A stretch of DNA of 64,000 nt from Cinclus cinclus. Its lineage: Eukaryota > Chordata > Aves > Passeriformes > Cinclidae. A program made the translations under genes and the position numbers. Of the stretch, positions 14,343-26,100 are shown piece after piece. Location of the stretch: contig NC_085052.1 of the NCBI RefSeq assembly GCF_963662255.1, positions 6,058,807 to 6,122,806 on the forward strand. The letters are read 5' to 3'. Position 1 is the first letter of the stretch. The number at the start of each line of letters is the position of its first letter. The notes beneath the pieces were generated by a model that saw nothing but the letters and a program-made list of their open reading frames with translations, did no database searches and was not told the DNA's origin.

Positions 14343-14374
14343 TTTTTTTCCTTTTTTTTTTTTTTTTTTTTTTT
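14343..14374. repeat. Pyrimidine tract with T23
   Basis: T7-CC followed by T23 (14352-14374). Possible minus-strand poly-A remnant, with no element body recognised. Confidence 0.8.
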
Positions 14375-15814
14375 GGACAAAGATTAACTGTAGCATAAAG
14401 CAAATCTAAAAAGAAAGAAATGTGGCTCTGGATTCTTTTTATACTCAATCCTCTAATCCACCCTCACACAACTCGTTCTATCACACAGCCCTTGGTGTAG
14501 GTGTGTAGATGGGCTCTGATGACTGAACTCCATTGTGTGAACACCCACAGAACACAAGCAGACCGAGCTGTTGCTGCAGCTCTTCCTCCAGCACAGCAAT
14601 AGAGCTCGACCATCCTTACCCCCCACCCACCTTCTCACCCCCTCTGTGCTCTCTCCTTTAGCACACTCCAGTGCCAGGGAACTGCTTTCTGCAGGCCAGA
14701 CCAGAGTCTGAGCTGCACTCCCTGTTCTGAATCTGCTTCAGAGATGGAAAAAGATCCTCACTGGTCCCTGACGTCACCAGAGCATCAGGATCCCAGCTCT
14801 GCAGGTGAGAGTGGAAAATGTGATGTGATGTGCTTCATATTGCACAAACCCATGAGCTGACAGCTCTTTTGAAAATGAGCAAAAGAAGACGGCGGGGATA
14901 AAGATTTCAACTGCATGTTCCCCAAATATTCCACTGTGTTTGACATACAAGGTCTTCATTTGGTTCAGCTCATGCTGGGGTACTGAAACCCTACTGGAAT
15001 ATATATTATTTCTACCAGTGCTGCAACTTTGCAGTCAAATAACCTCTATACTCATTTTGTATTTCTCAGCCTTCACAATATGTGCCAAATGAAGAATCTC
15101 TGAAAATCAAGAGGACTGGTTAACAACTGCTACTGCCTTAATTCAATAAACTGTGCTACAGAAACTTAACAGGTTGTGTGTTGAATGTTTGAAGAAAAAA
15201 AACAACAAAACTATTTCCACCCACCCAAATACTAACTGAATAAATTGGCTAAAAGCCTCATATTCTTACATAAATCTACTTTATCATTGAGAAAAGATGC
15301 ACAAAGAAAGATTCAGTCCTTAGCAGGATGCAACTTAAGAATGAAGAGGTAGAAAAAGGGAGATTAGACAAAGCAGTGAAGTACAGGTCAATGGCAATAT
15401 ATCCCTTATATTTGTCTAAAGGAAATCTTATTGGAAATCTAACTGAAAATTGTTGTCGAATATCCCATTAGCCGATTCTAAAACCTCTTTCAACAGCTCA
15501 AAATTTTCATATCACTGGGATTGCACAGGTGCCTACAAAGGTATAATTTGAATTTGTTTCTTATAAAACAGCTCATAAGCAGAAAATACCCTGGTTTAAC
15601 CATTATCAGGCATATTTTTCTAGGTGCCCATAATGGCAAAACCAGCATAAGCCATTCACATCGTTAAAGATTTGAGAGCTGACCAGGCTTAGCACATGGG
15701 CTCTGTGAGACCATAAAGAAAATGTCTGCAAGCAAATTCCTATCAAGAATGAATCAGAACTCTGTGTAAAAGGTAATTTAAGCATCTCTGGCCTAGCAAA
15801 GTAATGCCAATTTA

Positions 15815-15847
15815 GGTATATAAGATAGGTATATATATCTATATAAA
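15815..15847. repeat. AT-rich microsatellite
   Basis: GGTATATAAGATAGGTATATATATCTATATA-type sequence; a short imperfect TA repeat. Confidence 0.65.
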
Positions 15848-16962
15848 GCAAACATCTTTCTACTTAGACATTTACAAGCAGAAAAAGTTTTGAAAAATTA
15901 TGTTGTAGGAAACCTAGGTGGGTATTAGTCCTTTTTGTGCTTGTTTTTTTAACAAAAATTAACAACACACCCTCATACTAAAATTCACAGTCGCATCATA
16001 TAATGGTTGCTGCTTGTGCCAGCTCTCTGGATTAGTAAATCAGAATAATGAAATTGTGAAATATCTTCCTACCATCAAGAAAAGGAAAAAAAAATAGTTT
16101 TAGGGTTTTCCCAAGCATTTGTGGTGATGATCTTGCCAATCAATTCTTGTTTGTGAGCAGAAAAGAGCTAATTATATTGCATCTTTATATTTTTTTTTAA
16201 TTTCAGAACAAAGAACATATAATAATTATTGGTCCTGGAAACTTAAATATAGAATATGCTGTAATCCTGAGTTCATTATGACTTGAGGGACTGGTAATAA
16301 TAATAAGGCATTACGCAGCCCTAAGGAGCTTCATATCTAGAAGGTAAATACTTAAAAGCCCTGGTACATCAGCAAATCCAGAGGCAGGAGTAGAGATTAT
16401 TATGGTTTTAGGTGAGGGTACATTATAATTCTTGTTTTTAAATCAGCTTTAAATCTGATTGCTGAAGAGCTGGATTTCAAAGAGCTTTGGTGTGCAAGAA
16501 CATGGGAAGGGCCTGTATTTTGCTTTCTACTCCTCATTTGTTGGTACTCTGGGGTAGAAAAAGTGCCTGAAAATCATTAAGAATTGAACAAACCCAAGTT
16601 AAAAGCTTTGACCATAGAGTGGAAACAGGAAGCAGATAAGTGTGATGTTTTCCTTCATTGTTTTGCCCTTAGACCACAACATTTGAAATTTAAAGTTGTT
16701 GTTTGCCGACTTTTTTTTGTTTGTTTACACTTTCTGTGTATAATGTTTTGTCATACAGAAGGACTCTCACTGCAAAATAGCAGCTACAAAGCTGCCCTTG
16801 TTTATGACAAGCTAAAATACCTGTGTGATTCAAGCAATCAAATGACCTCCCTGTACCTAAACACTGAATGACACCTAAGCCATAACTCCGTAATAACATG
16901 TGATCTATGTAATGCACCTTCAGTTATAGAGTCTCCCACTAGTTACTCTGTAGCCCTTAATA

Positions 16963-17007
16963 GAATATTGGTAATTAATAATAGCAAATGGAATATTGGT
17001 AATTAAT
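16963..17007. repeat. 17-bp direct repeat, 28 bp apart
   Basis: GAATATTGGTAATTAAT occurs exactly at 16963-16979 and 16991-17007. Each copy carries a TAATTA homeodomain core. A small local duplication. Confidence 0.85.
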
Positions 17008-19399
17008 GAAGGGTTGCACTGGGGTGTTCTGTCTCCTGAAGGGCCAGGCTGCCTGTGCTTTGCTTTGCCCCTGAATAACACAAATCTTGTGGAGAAAAAG
17101 GAGAGGAGAAATCACCTTTGGGGCGCTCCAGCTTTACTGCTTGAAAATGTCAGTGATTTCACAGCGCTGCTCCAAATAAAATCCAGCCATGGGCTGGTTA
17201 CATGAGCCAGTCACTGGACTACAGGGGAGGGGGACTGGGGGAAGAGCTGCTGAAAACAGAAACTGAGTTCTGAAATAGAAACTTTGGTTGGAAATGAATC
17301 CTAGAGAGCTGATGTTCCTTTGAGTTGTGTTTCTGAAGGGCTGCTTTAGCAAGCTTGGCTGCTGTATCTCCTCTCACTAGGATGCCACTTCTCCACAAAT
17401 ACCTGGAAGTAGCACAGGTCACAGAACCCACCAGTGAGCATAAATATTCTGTTTCCATAATTCCTGACAACATGCTTTTGGATTTAGCACTGGTAAGTGA
17501 GCAGGACTGACGTGACATCTTATAGAAATGAGACTGCTCCTACAGCAAGGGGCTCTTGGAGAAACACTCTGTAAAGTTAAGGGTGGAAAAGTCAGGAAGA
17601 TGAGAAAAGCATCCCAAAGAAGCCCATGAATTGAGGGAAAGGTAACAGCTGGATTAATGTTCAACTGCTTCATTTTGGGGTTTGCCATGAATAATTAAGT
17701 GTAATTAATAAATAGTGCCCTGAAGATAGGATCAAACAGACTTTGGGTGTGGTGCTTAATCCTTCCTGAGTTGGAGAGCAAGGCCAGCAGCCTATAATGG
17801 ATTTAACTAATTCTCTTAATTGCAGCTTCATTTGCCTGATCTTTCTAAATGGTATTAATCTAGTGATTTGCAGAATAAGCACTTGGAAAAGACTTACCAA
17901 AATCACAGTAGAATCACAAAGATACATTTCTCTTCCTAGATTTTCTTCAGTGAGAGAAGAGATTTCATTGTCAATGCAAATTCTATTAATTTGGCTAAGC
18001 ATTCACAGTCTTTGTTGGCATAAAATAAGAATTTAAAATGTCATTAACAAATTCAACCCTTAGAATCAACATTGGAAATGACAAATTCTGCAGGACTGCT
18101 AATTAGTTATTTACAGATTAAATACTTCTAAAAGGCAAAACTGAAGCATTGGACTCTCATTTCTGCTCTGGGTACTGAAGCACTGCCCAGATTTCTGTCT
18201 CTCACAGAAAGAAACACAACCCACATGTTGACAACCACATTGGGAGACAAGATAATCACATTTCTTTATCACCCTTCACCTGGACAATAACAAATCTGCA
18301 TGAGAGGCCTTTAGCTCTGAGCAAAGTCCTGCTGAAAGAAATTATAGATCATATCCTCAGGTTTTCCAGATCTGATCTGCCCTCTGCTCCCACCACACTT
18401 CACCACTCAGGTGTTCAGTTCCCTTCTCTACAGAGCTCACTAAATTGTGCCCATCAGAGCTAAAACAATTAACAAAACCTAGAGATGCAGAGGTTAAATC
18501 CACTGCCAACACTTTCTCTCCTTGAACACAACAGAAAATTTCTTCTCTGACAGCATTTTGTTGGAGAAAAAGGAATAAACTGCAGTTCACATGGAAAAAA
18601 GTGAAGCTGAGTGAATGGTTTTGACTTGCCAGAGGTGACCAGCTGTGCCAGTTTTGACTCTTGACCCATTTTGAGTTTGATTCCCTCCCTAAGTCCTGCA
18701 GAAGTAACTGCTGTCCTGCCTGCCCAAAACTTAACAGCATCATTGGTGTTATCACCCATGAAAATAAATGTCAAAATTCCCACTACTCAGAGGTGCAGCA
18801 TCTGCCAACTGAGTCCAGTTCTCCTCATGGCAATGATTCTTCTACCTTTTAAATACAGACTGTGAATAAGAGATATATAAAACTAAATCAAACATGGGCT
18901 GTCCAACCATACACAACACTCTGCTGGTTTAATGTAGGTTCACACCACTCATCTTTTTCCTCCCCATGGTTTGCTGCCTCCATTGCAGAGTTTTGCCTTA
19001 AGCTGGGCTGTAAATTATTAGGAAAAACACGTGTGATTTTTCCCTGTGTTTGTGCTGAGCACAAACTGAACACTGAGAATCCAAAGGCCTGTCACCCTAC
19101 TGTACTACTAATAATGACAAATAATTATTTCTTTCTCATTATCAAATCAAAGAAACAACCCTGCTTCAAAGCTACACATTACAAGTAGCAAAGTGCATGT
19201 GATATCCATGGCCCTTTTGCTGCTCTTAGCTAGCCACTAACTCACTTAATTTTGTGTAGTTTAGCACATTACAAGATTGTTCAGGAGTGCCATAAATGAT
19301 GTCAGGCACCATCAGAAACCACTTCAGAAAATCATTGCCTGTAGCCAGATCAAAAGGTGAACACCTGGAAACTTGCATTTCTAGGAAAGCAGAATAAAT

Positions 19400-19456
19400 C
19401 TTTTTTTCTTTCCCCCTTTTTTCTCTTTTTTTTTTTTTTCCCTTTCTCTTCCTCTT
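19400..19456. repeat. Long polypyrimidine tract
   Basis: Fifty-seven consecutive C/T bases including a T14 run. No exon follows at a sensible distance, so this is taken as simple sequence. Confidence 0.85.
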
Positions 19457-20337
19457 GGAGATTTGTTTCTTTTTGCCTTAAAGAATTTGAAAGGTTTATT
19501 TACAGCTTTTCAAATGACCCCTAATCTATTTAGAAAAACATAGCACAGCAAATTCATCTCGGGTGTAACTCCATTTGTTGACTTAAGCAGACTTGTGCCA
19601 GAAGGGAGCCTGGCCCAGGAGTTTCTCTGCAGAGGAAAACAAAGCATTTGAATTCAACACTTACTTGGCTCCTCGAGACCCATCACAGGCTGTCCTGGAA
19701 TATATTTATTAAAGGTAATTCTTTGGTTGTGGTAAGATAGTATCAATAACTGAAACTCGTGGTATTAGTTTTAAACCTTGTCTTGCTCCCTAGGCTTTGC
19801 TGCTCCAGGCTGATAATTTTCACAGCACCTGACAGTGTTTAAAGAGACATTGTATTGTGTAGCTGAGTGAAATCTAAGACCATAAATAACTGGGAAAGTT
19901 GCTTATTTTGTCAGATATCAGCAATATAATTAATTACAATCCATCAGGGTCAACTTTCAGGAAGTAATATAAAAAGTTGTTTACTGTGGAACTGCAGAAT
20001 TTAGAGATGTACTGGGAGCCTGTTGCAAAGACACACAGAGTCCATAAGTAATATTAAAATGATGTCTGCTATATAATCAAAAGCTAATTGATTTGTTTAA
20101 GCCTACAAATTGCTAACATTCTTCTCTTGACCAGGTTTTTATATTGATTCACTGTTTTTACATGGATTTGTTATTTTCTCAGCAAGTCCCAAAAAATCAA
20201 TACTATTATGAACACATAAACCCCAGAAAAAGACTCTGGGTAACAAAAAGTCTGTCAAAACCACTAGCTGCTGACTGTCTTGCACTAAGGATAAAGCATG
20301 AATCTGCCTGGAAGAACTGTATCCATATGTTGTATAT

Positions 20338-20445
20338 GGAGCAGGGGCACAGGGGAGAGTGGAAGGACACTAAAGGGAAAGGATTGGCAAAAAGGATAAG
20401 GAAAGAGACTGAGGAGAGAGCAGGGAGAAAATTTGGGAGGGGGGA
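20338..20445. repeat. Purine-rich tract
   Basis: About 108 bases almost entirely A and G with GGAAGG, AAAGGGAAAGG and GGAGGGGGG blocks. The long open frame across it (20144-20491, Lys/Arg/Gly/Glu-rich) reflects this composition rather than a gene. Confidence 0.6.
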
Positions 20446-21160
20446 ATACATTTCTGGAAGCAGAAATCAGCAAGTGGGACTGGGAGGTTGAGGCAGGGTC
20501 AAAGCAGCAAGAGACACCTGATCCTCTTCCCCACTTGGCTGGTGACTGGATACAATGGTCCTGTCCCAAGAAACAATCTTTAAAAGATTCAGGGATGAAG
20601 CCAGCAGAAAACTGGTGAACAATTAGGGTACATTTTGGATGAATCAGTTGCTTTGCTTTCATTTGGATGTTAATGATGTTGTGATTGTGTTAGAGTAAGG
20701 CTGGCTTGGGTTTTCTCAAGTACACAAAAAATCTGCACAGTTTTAATTAGTTTGCCATGAACAAGCTCACTTTAAAGAGTAGCATTTAGTAGATTGTAGA
20801 AGATTTCAATCTCTTTTCTCTGACTTTAATACACCAATTAGGAGTTGTGCTTGCTGTACTGTTTTGGCCTTACACTATGATTTTGGTCATATAGTTTAAC
20901 AATTCATAAGAGAATCCTGAGGCCACAGATCATTTGCAAACACACACCAAGCTGAACTGATGGGGAGAGCACTAAGAGGGGAATTTGTTTCAAAAATAAA
21001 AATGACCTTCCATGTACAAACAAACTCATGTGCAGGAAAAGGACTAATAAAACAGAGCCCATTAATGAGGCACCCAAATAATATTTTTCCAAACCAGCTT
21101 CTTGCTAAAGAAGCTGTCTGGGTGTATGCACGTGCATTGTTAATAAAACAATTACTTTAC

Positions 21161-21212
21161 TACATATGCTAATAATACATATGTATGATTAGCAAATACA
21201 TATGCTAATAAT
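21161..21212. repeat. 16-bp direct repeat with an internal inverted copy
   Basis: TACATATGCTAATAAT occurs at 21161-21176 and again at 21197-21212. Between them lie the palindrome ATACATATGTAT and GATTAGCA, which is the reverse complement of TGCTAATC and so partly mirrors the repeat. The ATGCTAAT cores resemble POU-domain octamer variants. Confidence 0.7.
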
Positions 21213-23072
21213 TCAGCCAAGGTAAAAATATTAAATAGAAAAGAAAGAGTAGTATTTTGTAGAATGCTGGTTTGGTTTATCCAAGCAACTTGAATTTACA
21301 CACCACAAGGAAGAAAATGTTTTCTTTTTTTGCATATGAAACAACAGCAGGTAATTTTAAAAACAACAAATATAGAATTTGTTTTTATAAACAAATCAGA
21401 TTGCAGTGGCAATCCCAAGCAATTATTCGAGATAAAAATAAATTAAATGCCAAAATTACTTCTATATAGATATATATGAGCCAGCATCACTGGGATTTTA
21501 AAAGTGGCTTCATGAGAGCAAGGTCAACCTCTGTAGCAACAGTGATATAATAGACATTATTTAGGTATAGAATTACCAAATCAGGTAACTTTTGGTTTTG
21601 CCTTCCTCTATGAAACACATTTACAATCCTTTCTGCAGTTGTAGGTTACAAATGGCAAACTTAATCTGAAGAGAAGTGTTTATATATCTGATGTTAACTG
21701 CAATAACAGCTCTATTCAGTTGAAACTCTTAAACAGATACTTGACATAAAGTTTTTATTTTATTAATAGATATATTCCCCAAAAGCTTGAAGTAATAAAT
21801 CTGACTATAGAGTAATATTTCTCAGTATTTGCCACATAGTTTGTATGTATTAGTGTTGCATAATAAATAGATGTTTAAAATATTTGTTCATAGAGGTCTT
21901 TCCTTGAACTTAAGTGTAAGTTATCTAAACAGTTGAAAAAAGATTTATAGTTATGAAGAGGCCTATATGTCAAGCAAAGTTTTATGATATGTTCCATAAT
22001 AAATTAGCAATAAATGGATACAGGTGACTGTGGAATTTATGGCCTTTAATGTTTTAATGCTTCACTAAAGAAAAACCTATTATTAAGGTCCTAAAGGGTA
22101 ATACAGGAATACCATCTACAAATTGTCAAATTAAATAGTTGTTTCCAGGTATTTGAACAGTGGGACATTGCTGCTTGACCAGCAGCAGGGGTGGATAGCA
22201 AAGAAAGCAGAAGACCAGATAATTTCTGAAGTACAACTGAAGATTTCACCCTGCAAACCCTTCTCCCTGGAAATGATGGGTCTGATCCTAAACCGTCTCA
22301 CATTTGAAAAACCTGTAATTATCCAGGTAATCTAAATCTGCTTGAAGGGCTCCAAATCACTCATACAGGTAAGGGCTGAAGGGTTCATCCCTGTTTGATA
22401 GAAAGCTAAAAGCCAGTGAGTGAAGCTTTGCTGGGCAGAGAACTTTTCAAACGTTTCTGTTCACGTGAAAACTATTGCTCGAATTCAAGAAATAACACAC
22501 TGTGGAAAACAAATGGATTCCTAACACTGCGACCTCAGACAATACTGGAAAGTGCCCTAAAATACAAATGCCAATTTGTCGCTGCAGTTGCTTGTGAACC
22601 TCTCCTAAGTTATTACACTCCCATCAAAGGATAAAAATATGGATAAAACTGATGAGAACCCAACCAGAAAATAAAACAAACCCTTTGAGTCAAAACAGGG
22701 ACGGTACCCGGTGAGGTAAAGAGAGAGAGAGATTTATCTTTGAAGGGAAATCAGACGTGGCAGTAAGGAGTTAAGATCCCAAAACGACTTGGCAGTGCTG
22801 CCCACTCTCGGGAAACAGCCCCTCATGGATGTAGCAGAGACTCAACCCCCTCCTCAAAATTGCTTTTTAAGATTAAGCATATCCAAGCCATTAGCAGGAT
22901 GTCTGCACGTTAACACATCAGCACAAAGATAGGGCCAGGGGGAGGGGGAAAGAGTTATGCAAAAGTGCTCTGCCACTGCCATTGGGGCAGTTCATCCCTA
23001 AAAGGAAACACATGTTAGACAATCCTCTGCCTAATAGGGTTGGACAGTAATTAAAAAATATCTTTTATTTGG

Positions 23073-23100
23073 AGAGCTGGGTCTTGAAACTACCAGCTCT
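23073..23100. other. Perfect 8-bp inverted repeat (hairpin)
   Basis: AGAGCTGG at 23073-23080 pairs with CCAGCTCT at 23093-23100 across a 12-base loop. Too short for a microRNA precursor; noted as structure only. Confidence 0.6.
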
Positions 23101-26100
23101 CACCATTAATCTTTTTGATGTACTGCAAAGATCTGCAGCAAAGGTCAGCGAGCAGGAGCTCTGCCATTTGTAGGGGAACGAGCTCCCTGATGGGACAGTG
23201 AACTGCAGAGCAGATAAAGCCATTACACCCTGCTATCAGTTACCTGTGGTTCACAAAGGGACCCGAGGGTGACCATGACCTGATCACATCCCCATCTGCT
23301 CTCATAGCACTGGGCCATGGGTAAATCACCTTGAAAATTACTATCAGCTCCTGGAAATAAAATTCAGGTGAGGCAACTGCACAAGGAAAGGATTTAAATT
23401 GAATGAATAGCAGGAAGAGGGCTCATTGCTCTGGGGATGCCTTGATCTGCTCCTCAGAGATGGCAGAGCCAAACCTACTGTAAAACGAGGTGTTTAGATT
23501 CAAGTTATACCACACTGACTGTGCCATAACAGTTAAAGCAGCAAACCCAAAGCTGCAGTCTCTCCTCTCAGTATCAACATTGGTAACTCCCTATCGAATG
23601 TTTTCAGCAGTCCCATTTGCTCCAGCTGGAGAATCTTCAACTCAAAAGAACCTTGATGTCCTCTACCAGTAAAACCAAATCCCCGGAGTGGCTGCTGCCA
23701 GAATAATCATGCAGACTTTGTGGTCAGGGGGAAATCCATCCACAGCCAGAACAGGTACCAAGTAACTGAGGAACAAAAACCTCTGTTCCATAGCAGAGCC
23801 TGGAGGGCAGTGTTTTAGCCAGCCTCTGACACTGTCTCCGAGGATGTGCCACATTAAGCCCCGTTGCCATTCAGATAATCTCCGGCGTGGCTCAGTAAAG
23901 AGAAAAGCTTTCCACTGCAGATAGGGATAATCATTAATTAACTCATTAGTCTTGCTCACTGCACAGCTCCTTCCCCTTGCTTGCTCTACTGTCCTGACAC
24001 CACGAGATGTTTTTACTTATTTTGACAGGACTAAGAACCTCACATTGGGGAGAACCTCACATAGATTTTTGGGGTGTTTTAAAAAAGAATTTGATGAACA
24101 CCTGTGATTTCATCTGGAAGTTGTTTTTATCCCCGTGCTGTGAAGAGCTAACGTCCAGATCACCCTCCTGTCCATATGTCTGTCAGATGTGTTCATCTGT
24201 GCTGGGCTGGGCAGGGTGGTTGGGTTTTTTCCCCACTATGAACTATGAGCTTATCTGACCCTTAACAATGACTGCTTCAGGTGAGTTGTAAAGCTATCTG
24301 GTGTTCAGACAAAACTTAGATACTATCTACAGGCATGGCCTCTGTTTCCAGAAACCTTCTGCTGTGCTCTGTCCAGGGGCCAACTCTTCCCAGGTTATGG
24401 CTTCCCAGGGAAGGCTCCTTCATCCCCAGGATGAAGCTTCTGCAGAGTCTGATATTTTGTCAACGCTCAGTTGTTGCTGTTTCCTTGTGCTTTTTTTTCT
24501 TTGCCATTCATCAATTGCCCTAAAAATCTACTATCACTGTAAAAGGCAGATTATCAAATAAAGATCCCATGATTATTTTTGAATGCTATCTCCCTCAGGA
24601 CAGAACAAACAGTGATGATTGCATGAGCAAAGGATTAATTTAGCTTTAGAAGTGTCCCCAGATCTCGCTCTCAGGTGTAATTTCACCTCTCTATTGTCTC
24701 TGTATCCATTTCTGCTCAGGAAATATGGCAGAAGGACATCCTCTGATTAATTCTTTTTTTTTCTCCTTGGATAGCAGAAGTTAGCAGACTTAGATCTTTC
24801 TACTCCTATTAGGCTAACTGTGTCTTTTATGCCTCATTTCAGCAGCTGTAATCAGCCCACATACAGAAGTACTCTGGAAAGATTAATTCACAAGAACACT
24901 GAGCTTCTGGGGACAGGAGAAGTAAAACAGCTCTTGTGCAAAGATAGTTGGTATCCTCTAAATAAGAAGGTAACAAAAAATAGGACAGTTTTCTGATTCA
25001 AAACAGTATTTATTTAATTTACATATTTACCTGGCATATTTGTGCAAATGAGAGCCAAAACTGCACTACTACTTCAGCACAGATAAGGTTCTTCTCTATA
25101 ACTACATGTTTCTAAATAATGATTTTTGGATTTTTCTGCCTCTATCCACTGCTGCAACCTGACAAAACTTTAAACATATTATACAGATGTGCTTCTCGAG
25201 GTTTCCCGTATACGGGTATTTTAATAGCGTCTACAGTAGTGTTCAAATGAGGATAAAGAAATAAAATTTATGGATTTCAGATGCTTCTTCATTTAAAGCA
25301 GACTGAAAAATACAAGGAAGTGGGGAAGTGATAGGTGTAATGCACCACAATTGCTCTGCATCTGGGATTTTCAAACATGTTTAAACCACTGGAATCTCTT
25401 CATGCATTCAGACACATTTCAAAGAGCTTTGAAGAGTCTTCCTCCATACAAACGTTGTGCATTGGGAATGGTGTAAACCAAAGCCCTACTCTGGATATTT
25501 CTCTTCCAGTCTCTGGCTCTGCATCCCCTCCTGAATTTTGCAGCTGAGGTCACTCCCTGTTATGCCCAGGATTGAATATTCTCATAAGCCTTGTAAGGCA
25601 TCATGTCAAGCTGCAGCAGGGGAAGAAGGGATGCCAACCTTCAGCTGCAGCTTTCAGACTGGTTTTGGAGACTGGGCTGCAAGGGCAGATGATGTTTCCA
25701 GCAGCTCCCAGTGGAAACTGCAGCATTGCTTGTCATGTGCTGCAAAATGGGATTGTTCTTGGCTTGAGAAGTCTGTACTGAACAAAAACCCAGCAAAAAA
25801 AAGCCCGAGTAAAAATGCAGGAGGTGTGTGGCTTTCATGCCCAGGTTGCTGCAGCAACTGGGACCAGAGGGAAAGGGAAGCACTGTCTGTTGTAAACACA
25901 AAGGTAAAAAGAGCTGGATAAAAACAGGAGGTCTTCTGTTGGAAGGAATGGAGAAAGTGATGGAAGGAGCACCAGACAGGACAATGTCCAAGTAGAGGTA
26001 AAGAAAATCAGATGGGGATTTTTCTCCTAGAAAAGGAGACAAGACAGGGATATACAAAATCAGAAATAGTGAGAAGCGGTTAAGCCTACTGGAGGGATGG

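Larger units (their letters stand above)
5771..20000. other. Intergenic, no gene recognised
   Basis: AT-rich and repeat-poor. It contains a T-run at about 8214-8228, pyrimidine tracts at about 10373-10405, 14343-14374 and 19400-19456, a C-tract at 11900-11918, an AT microsatellite at 15815-15847, and a 28-bp-spaced duplication at 16963-17007. Stretches at about 8320-8600, 12780-12900 and 17690-17890 are complex, TAAT-rich and similar in style to developmental conserved non-coding elements. The longest frames (169 codons from 6553 on +, 152 codons from 12536 on -) are unrecognised and overlapped by frames on the other strand. Confidence 0.7.

Noticed and set aside
14343..14374. Poly-T as a polymerase III terminator or retroposon tail
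   Set aside because: No tRNA-like A/B boxes or element body found beside it.
20144..20491. 115-codon Lys/Arg/Gly-rich frame
   Set aside because: Driven by the purine-rich tract at 20338-20445.
23073..23100. Hairpin as a microRNA precursor
   Set aside because: The stem is only 8 bp; precursors need over 20 bp.
24034..24062. AGAACCTCACAT repeated 17 bases apart
   Set aside because: Two short copies only; a trivial local duplication.
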